Source: Aphelocoma coerulescens (lineage: Eukaryota > Chordata > Aves > Passeriformes > Corvidae). Taken from it: a stretch of 64,000 nucleotides of DNA. Location: NCBI RefSeq assembly GCF_041296385.1, contig NC_091022.1, positions 26,617,967 to 26,681,966 of the forward strand, in the 5' to 3' direction. A model generated the notes under the pieces. The model did not search any database and was not told the DNA's origin. It saw nothing but the letters and a program-made list of their open reading frames with translations. Position numbers and translations under genes: made by a program. Below, piece after piece: positions 57,236 through 64,000 of this stretch (positions within the stretch are counted from its first letter, which is position 1; every line of letters begins with the position of its first letter).

Positions 57236-59819
57236 TAACTGCACCTTTGCCTGCAGGAACTCGCATAGACTGTTGTTAAAGGATTGGACAATGCAAATCC
57301 TTGTGAGTCAAAGTGGGCAGTCAAATTTTCTCCTTTGTGTGTGTGTTTTTAGAAGAGAATGTAGGACAGCTTAGAGAAGAATGAAAGAATCCATCCATAT
57401 TGCAAATGCTGAAATTGCACATGTGTGTTTGTACAATGTATGTACATTTAAGAAGCACATGGGTTTTGTGGTGCAAACATAATCATGATGAACTTTAAAA
57501 CATCTAGACAGAAAGATATGACTCCTACCCTTATTTTCACCTTCCTATCAGAGAAGAAGGATGATGAACTGGCTCCTTTTAATAGCTGCAGAAAAATGGC
57601 AGCATGTTTCTGCTCACAGTCTGACAGGGAAGGGCTTGACTGCTTGAAAAAATAGTGGTTGCCAGCTGTGCTCTGAGTAAAACTAGGGTTGGTCTGATAA
57701 AACTGGCAGTCCACGTGGGAGATAGGAAATGAAGCCTTGGCAATATCATGTAAGGAGAGGCTGAAAATTATTTCATCTATTTTATCAAAACTGAACTCTG
57801 AATATGGTAGGTGTCTGCAAAGAGTGGGGGCTAATAAGGGAGTGCTTCAAAAACACAGACTCAAGGTTGGGTGGCCCCTGGGACAGCCTCTCATCTTTCA
57901 CAGGACCGAATGTGAGCAAGATGTTGATGTAGCAATAGTTTTCAGTTCCTCAGCCCATTTGCTCCGTGCCTTCTGGAGGTTGGTAGGGGGGGGAGGTTGG
58001 TACTGAAGCCATCACATGAAATGTTGCTGTGACCTGCAAGGCTGTGCAGCTCATTCCCACAGACAGTGATGCAGGGAGGGATGGAGGACCTTGGGTCCAT
58101 GGGCAGAGTCTTGGAGAGTCTCCACCCTCCTATGCCATTAACCAACAACATGATGGGAAGGATGGCAGCTAAACACTGTGCCTCCATTTCCCACTTACAA
58201 ATGAGGACAGCAAAGCACTTCTTTGTGTAGGGTAGGATAACCCTCATCATTACAGCCTAGAGTGTGTTCTGGTATCTCCAGTAGGTAAACACAGATGAAC
58301 TGCACAGCATTATCAATCTTAAAATGGCAAAGAAGAATTTAGGCTGTTAAAAGGCCTTAACCTTTTTCTCCCACTTTGCCTTCCGCTCAGAATGCCCCAA
58401 ACACATGCTGAGGAAATAACACTGTGATGGCAGCTAAGGAAGGGCCAGTGGGTACTGAAGTGTGGCTTTGTCAGTTTAATAAGCTGCTGCTCTTGCAAAA
58501 ATGGCTGCAGTCTCTAAACTTAACCCCTGAGAACTTCAATTATTTTATCTACCAATCTTTTGGATTACTGACACCCTCTAAGGGAAAAGCTGTTGTCTTA
58601 GATTAGCCAAAGCAGCTACAATGCTGTCTTCCTTAGAGACGGAGGATGACTTAGCTGTCTTATCCTTGGAAAATCTATATAATCCAAAGATTAATCCAGA
58701 AGACCCTGATCTCTTTGCAGCAAAAGGCCATTCCTAACAAACTGCTTTCTCTCTAGCAAAGCTAGCTCTTCACTTTCTCCTTCAGCCTAGAGAAAAAAGA
58801 GCTGTAATTGTCCTAATAAAAGCATTTTAGTGTCACGGATAGCAACTGTCATAATACAATTTCTTGCCTAGATAAAATTTATCCAGAGAATAAAATGGTT
58901 CCTACATTCCTTGCTATGAAGAAAAAAGAGAGTTAATTGCTATCAGTTAAATGAAAGCACAGAGGAAACAGGATGAACAGCTTTTCCTTGGATCTCCTTC
59001 AGGTATCTCAGGCTACAAAATACTTGGTACTGTATGTGTGTTGACTTTAAAATCATTGTGGGATACAAAGTAATGTACATTGCCTCTCTGAGCTGCTTCA
59101 TTAGCCTGATTTACCTCCAAGGTTCCTGTTTCAGGCAGGTCTGCTAGTCTTGCATACAAAAGGATCAGCCACAGAACTCTGCAGCGTGAGCCGAGCCTTT
59201 TGTGCTCCCAGTAAGAGAGAAAAAAGTACAAAACAAAAACAAACCTTCCCTGCAAAAGTAGCCTGTCAAATTAGCAGGGCATTTCAAATACAAAGATCTT
59301 CAAATCCTCACTTCTGCTCTATTTCAGAGACAGAGGAGAAAAACCTCATTTAGCAACAAAACACAGTCCTTGACACAAGGCTTTTAAAATAACTAATCGA
59401 TCAATCTCTCCCTCCCTCTGTCTGTCTTTTAAGAGAGAAGATTGAATGTAGTTCGAAAAGAAATGTCCAAGAAAGCTCATCTGTGTGACAAAGCAAAAGC
59501 CTGACCTAAAGCAAACAGTAAAAGCTGAAAATGTCCCTGCTCCTCCAAAAAATGTAGGAAGAGAGAGGCAGAGTGCTGGAGCAGGGTGTGGGAGCTCCAC
59601 GGGTTGTCGAGGTCCACTGCAAATGAAGCCACATAAGGTATCTCACCTGCTCCTACCAGTGACTGTGGGACATTTCGGAGTGTGACCTTTTGAAATGTAC
59701 AGAAAATACTGTAGATCGTCTCGTCTCCTGAGGGCATCTGTAGCATGAAACGGAAGGTGGCCTCACAGTTGGCAGAAAGTGTGTGGGGCTTTCTGTTTAC
59801 ATTTATTTGTGTACAGACA

Positions 59820-60290
59820 CTGCCTTGTTTGCTGCTTTTTGTAAATTACTGCCCTCTGCATTTCCTTCATTTTACATGCACTGCTGTTAAATCACTTTTT
59901 CTGATAAATATGGAAACTTGATGAGTTGAAAAAATCCTTCCATGTCAATTCTGCAGTTCATATTCATGCTGAGATTGTATCTAATTTTGAAAATCTTCAC
60001 ACTTGTGCCCTGCCATCATGTGTAATCTTTTATGCATGGCTACCTCCACTGCTGCTGAAGCAGTTGCTATGCGACAGATGAACCTGCTCCATGGGGCCCT
60101 GACATTAGTAAAAGCAAATTGACCACAGGAGCACTAATCTAGCATGAAAAGCAGTTGGTGCCGTGCATTTCCTAGAGAAGGATTACCTAATCAACAAGCA
60201 AAACCTTCTTTTAAACGTGAGCTGAATTACCTGCGTCTGGATTTCCCTGTTACGCACCTTTTTGCTACACCAAATCATCCTGAAGAGTGA
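59820..60290. promoter_or_regulatory. Candidate conserved block with an RFX-like site
   Basis: A repeat-free block. GTTGCTATGCGAC at 60063-60075 resembles an imperfect X-box (RFX half-site GTTGCTA plus a degenerate inverted half). Homeodomain/POU-like TTTTATGCATGG lies just upstream (60028). Regulatory function is inferred from motif content only. Confidence 0.25.
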
Positions 60291-63200
60291 AGCTTGCAAA
60301 GGTGCATTACTCAAGAGGAACAGGGACTCACCTCTGATCAGATTCTTCAGCTCTCACCCTGGCCTGCTGGCAAATTTGTCATCTGGGCTGATAGTTCCTG
60401 TAACTTCTTTCTCCAAGGTTGCCAAAAACTGGTAATGAAGACAAATAAAGACAAAAGATGGTCAGACTACAGTGAATGTCACCCTCTTGTCACCTCACCG
60501 ATAAGCCACATGAACTTTAAGTGTCAAAGAAGGGTTAGATGAGAAAGTGGTCACCTAATCCACATGGAACCTGGGGTATAATGCCTTCTGCTCAAAAAGC
60601 ACCACAGCACACTGCTGCCTTTCTTGGAGAAAGTGATCTCAGGGGAATTATACTTTGCCAGCCAGATCACTACTAACATCATTATTAGTGATTTAACCCT
60701 GCAAGTACTGGGCAATTTTCTTTGAATCCATCACCAAACATATGATTATATTAGAGAAAATGAGTCCTGACTCACATAAAGGTTCAGCTGACCTCTATCT
60801 GGATGTTTCTGAGGAGGATAAGGCTGATAATCTACTGTTTTCTCCTAGAGGTAGAATGGCTTTTTAACCCTTATCTTGCCACAGGGAAACAGAGTTGTTG
60901 GGAAATGTGACTTCAAAAGCCACTCTTGAAGAGGAAAAGGTTTTATCATGTGAAACAATTTCAGGACAATTACAGGAACTCCTGGAGGATCCTCCAGATT
61001 TGAGGGATCCAAGTTTGCCCAACTGAGGTGTCTGCAACTTCATTACATCCCAGCGAGGTATGATTTTTTGCATAAAAGAGTTTCCCCCTGTTGTCCTGTT
61101 TCTATTGTGGTACACCACAAAGAAATCCAACAATCCAGTGTGCAATGTTCCAATGAGTTGGGATCATGCACCTGGATATTACAGAAACAGCATCTCAGGT
61201 AAAAGACCTGGGAATGCTACAGCCAAGGTTAAAGTCATATCTTGACTCATTTTGACTGCAGCTCAGTTTGTGCCAACAACTCAACATGATTAGCTCTCAG
61301 GGTAGATAAGGTGAGAACTTGATGACATCTTCATGGACATAATACTGAAAACTGTTGCATCATAAGCCTCAGAAAAGGACCTCAGATAGGAAAACAGAAA
61401 TCACCTCTTACAAAATCTCAGTCTCCTCCTTAACTCTTCATTTTCCTCATCTTCTGAACACAACAGCAACAACAACAAAACTTCTTGTTCTTAAATTAAT
61501 CATTTCATTTAGTTCATCAAATGAGTTTTATTCCTAGTGCTGCTACTGCTTATGACTAACTCTTGTTAAGGCTCGTGGTACAAGGGTTACTGACTATTCA
61601 CTGAGTGACACGAAGGGACTCAGTGGTGCAACTTCCATTAACCTTAATAGGATCCACAGCTAAATCCCCACCCTGAATATTTAACCTCCAGGGTCTCTGT
61701 CTCCTCTGGTCTGTATAAATTGCCTTGAAGAGGGAAATAAATAAACGCATCTCTGCTGCCTTTGGCGCAATGCTTAAGTACACAGAGCAGAGATTCAACA
61801 CACCTGCACCTGTGCTGGGGTGGGTCCTGCCCCACAGCCCCTCACTGCCCCACACACACCAGCACAAGAGAATCCTTCCTACCAGCTGAGCTTCTCTTCT
61901 GTGCAATGCTACACTGACAGCCTTCTGTGCAGAACTGTCTCCTGCCACAGGCAAGGAGCCATCGTGTTCTGCGCTTGTAGGAGTTTTGTTTAGACCCATC
62001 ACAAACAAATCAAGATCACCTGTAGGACCAGTGAGAGCCTGGGAGGTGGGAGTTCAGTTCACGTTCATACAAGAGTTACTTAGCTCATACCAAACCTGTG
62101 CTCTAGCACAGATCTCGACATCAGCCGACATCAACCAGGGGCAACATCATGCACTGGGTAAGTTCAACAAAGAATTTCACGCTGTACTTTTTGCCATATA
62201 TACTGGCTGTGAAGCAGCCTCTGTACCACAGAACCCCAACCTGGTGACTAGAACTTGGTCTCTGAAACACTCTGTAGTTTTAGTCAAATTTTCACTTCTC
62301 ATGTCCAGACTTTGCAGAGGTTACCATGTGCTGTAAATCAGTTGCCAACCAAGTTCTCATCCAGAAGGGGCTGAACAACTTTAGCTGGTAATACTGTGGT
62401 GTCTTTTAACTTGCTAGTGAAGGCAACAAACATCTCCTACGAATGAGATTCAATATTCCTAATGCAAAGCCACTGCAAAATGCTCCTCTGCCAGTTGGAT
62501 CTCCTATTGTTTTCATGATCTTTTCTTGCCTCAGGTTTAACTAGTTCTTTTCCTCCTTCGCTCACCCTTCCCACAGTACACATGGACACAATTCAGTGTA
62601 TATCCTTATGAAGAGAGAAATTAAACTCATCTGGTCTGGACTTCAGTAGGATCAGCAAATTTTTAGGATGGGTTATGGCTGAAGGGGAAGAGCTGTGCAA
62701 GCCAACTCGTTCTAGAAAGCCATAAATGTGCTTCAGCACAACACCTGAGCAAAGAAGTATTGCTGAATTGCAGGGTGCTTCAGTGAAGGTTCAGGGCTAC
62801 ACTGAGGTTGCTATTTCCAGATTTGAGTGCACCATCTAGATGTAGGAGCTTGGGCAGGTGCTAGCTCGAGGCTTTCTTTGCTGTACTTCAATACACAGAA
62901 TGGACACATTCTCACTTGTCAGGCAGGCTCTCCAGTTCCCCCTTGTCACCCCACGGTCCTTTCCAGCACCTGTTTCAGCTTGACTTTGTTTTCCTTGAAG
63001 GAAAATGATGAGAATTATACAGATGGGATTGTTCTGAACTCATCAGTGCTTTGTACAATGGTCCTAATACTTCCCTCTTTCTCCTGGAAATACCTCTCTT
63101 AATGGATCCTGCGACCACATATGGGGCTTCTGCCCATTCATGTTAATCTAATTTCTCCCATTGTTCATCAGAGCTTTTTTCCTGCCCTAACAGCCACTTC

Positions 63201-63513
63201 TTTTTTTGGAGCAGTGACACAAATTATCATTAAGCAGGGCAATGCTCAAACCCTCAAGGGCTACAATTAGGTTTCAGGGTTCTGTGTGGGAGGACTGCAC
63301 CAGAATACTATAATCCTTTCTTTATTCTTTAATGATCATTACACTCTCAATGTATTAATAAAACTCATTTCCTATCCTTCTGGATATGCAAGACAAAAGT
63401 AATTAAAACAAAAATTAAGAAGCTCTTGTATGTAATAACAACAAGGGTCCGAATTCAGTTTTCAGCAAAGCTCCGACAGCTTGATTCTGTGCCCAAAAAT
63501 GTCATTGAAAAAT

Positions 63514-64000
63514 CTCATAGAATCACAGAATGGTCTGGGCTGGAAGGGACCTTAAAGATAAGTTGGTTCCAGCCCCTCTGCCACAGATAGGGACATCTGC
63601 CACTAGACCAGGTTGCTGAAAGCCCCATCCAAGCTGGCAGTGAATATTTCCAGGGATGGGACATTCACAGCTTCTCTGGACAACCTGTGCCAGGGCCTCG
63701 CCACCCTCACAGGGAAGAATTTCTTCCCAACATCTAATGTAAGTCTACCATTTTCAATTTAAAGCCATTTCCACTTGTCCTGCCACTCCAGGCCCTTGCC
63801 CAAAGTCCCTCTCCAGCTCTCTTGTAGCCACTTTAGGCACTGGAAAGTGCTCTAAAATTTCCCTGGAGCTTTCTCTTCTCCAGACTGAACAATCCCAAAT
63901 CAGCCTGTCTCCATAGGAGAGGTGCTCCCCCCATCTGATGATCTTTGTGGCCTCCTCTGGACTCACTCCAGCAGGTCCATGTCCTTCTGTGACCTTCTCT
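63514..64000 (-). mobile_element. CR1 LINE (young, minus strand), cut by the window end
   Basis: It starts with the reversed 8-bp terminal repeats (CATAGAATCACAGAATGG), then CTGGAAGGGACCTTAAAGAT, CCAGGGATGGGACATTCACA, CCTGTGCCAGGGCCTCGCCA and CAATTTAAAGCCATTTCCAC. Next come the CTCTCCAGCTCTCTTGTAGC and TTCTCTTCTCCAGACTGAAC segments of avian CR1. It reads colinearly to the window edge, so its 5' truncation point lies beyond 64000. It is better preserved than the copies at 42.6, 45.7 and 54.4 kb. Confidence 0.95.

Larger units (their letters stand above)
54776..63513. other. Intergenic DNA, no gene recognised
   Basis: ORFs up to 150 codons (for example 54760-55212 minus) are not recognisable. 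Content that I can see: a possible CR1 relic (56890-57235), G-rich homopolymer runs at 55466 and 57986, and a repeat-free block at 59.8-60.3 kb with an RFX-like site. The next gene known from mammalian synteny (DMRTA2, with its DM domain) is not present on either strand. Confidence 0.6.

Noticed and set aside
22761..64000. DMRTA2 or FAF1, the next genes in mammals
   Set aside because: No DM-domain or FAF1-like translation appears on either strand.

Overview
The window is vertebrate nuclear DNA, almost certainly from a bird. Two things show this: split exons of a conserved neuronal gene with GT/AG borders, and interspersed repeats that are nearly all CR1 LINE fragments, both young avian copies with the typical 3' end and very old, decayed copies. 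I cannot name the species; a neoavian such as a songbird is plausible.

Positions 1 to about 22,760 hold the 3' two-thirds of one plus-strand gene, ELAVL4 (HuD), a neuron-specific RNA-binding protein with three RRM domains. Five coding exons are present: 3453-3556 (second half of RRM1), 13597-13750 (start of RRM2), 14132-14357 (rest of RRM2 and the linker), 15747-15785 (a 39-nt cassette exon in the hinge) and 19994-20321 (hinge end, RRM3 and stop). Their lengths of 104, 154, 226, 39 and 328 nt keep one frame throughout, and the frame also survives skipping of the 39-nt exon. The 5' exons with the start codon and the first half of RRM1 lie before position 1. The 3' UTR is about 2.4 kb, very AT-rich, with poly(A) signals at 22208 and 22731 and a possible distal one at 23451. 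Linker and hinge residues identify HuD rather than HuB, HuC or HuR.

Positions 22,760 to 64,000 contain no protein-coding gene that I can support. In mammals ELAVL4 is followed by a gene desert before DMRTA2 and FAF1, and this looks like the avian equivalent, cut off before the next gene. It contains CR1 copies (35.3, 42.6-44.0, 45.7-46.2, 54.4-54.8, perhaps 56.9, and 63.5-64.0 kb), a MIR/CORE-SINE relic (53.3 kb), simple repeats, a small isolated CpG cluster (41.3-41.7 kb) and several repeat-free blocks with palindromic transcription-factor-like sites (28.1-28.9, 32.5-32.7, 38.5-39.1, 48.4-49.3, 60.0 kb). The blocks are candidate regulatory elements for a neural gene; that is inference and needs cross-species alignment.

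I found no new enzymatic, defence or mobile system. The most interesting observations are regulatory: U-rich tracts just after the 39-nt exon that fit Hu self-regulation of splicing, two intronic hairpins with perfect stems, a SoxE-dimer-like site at 38708-38725, the homeodomain-type palindromes at 28.8 kb, and the CpG cluster.
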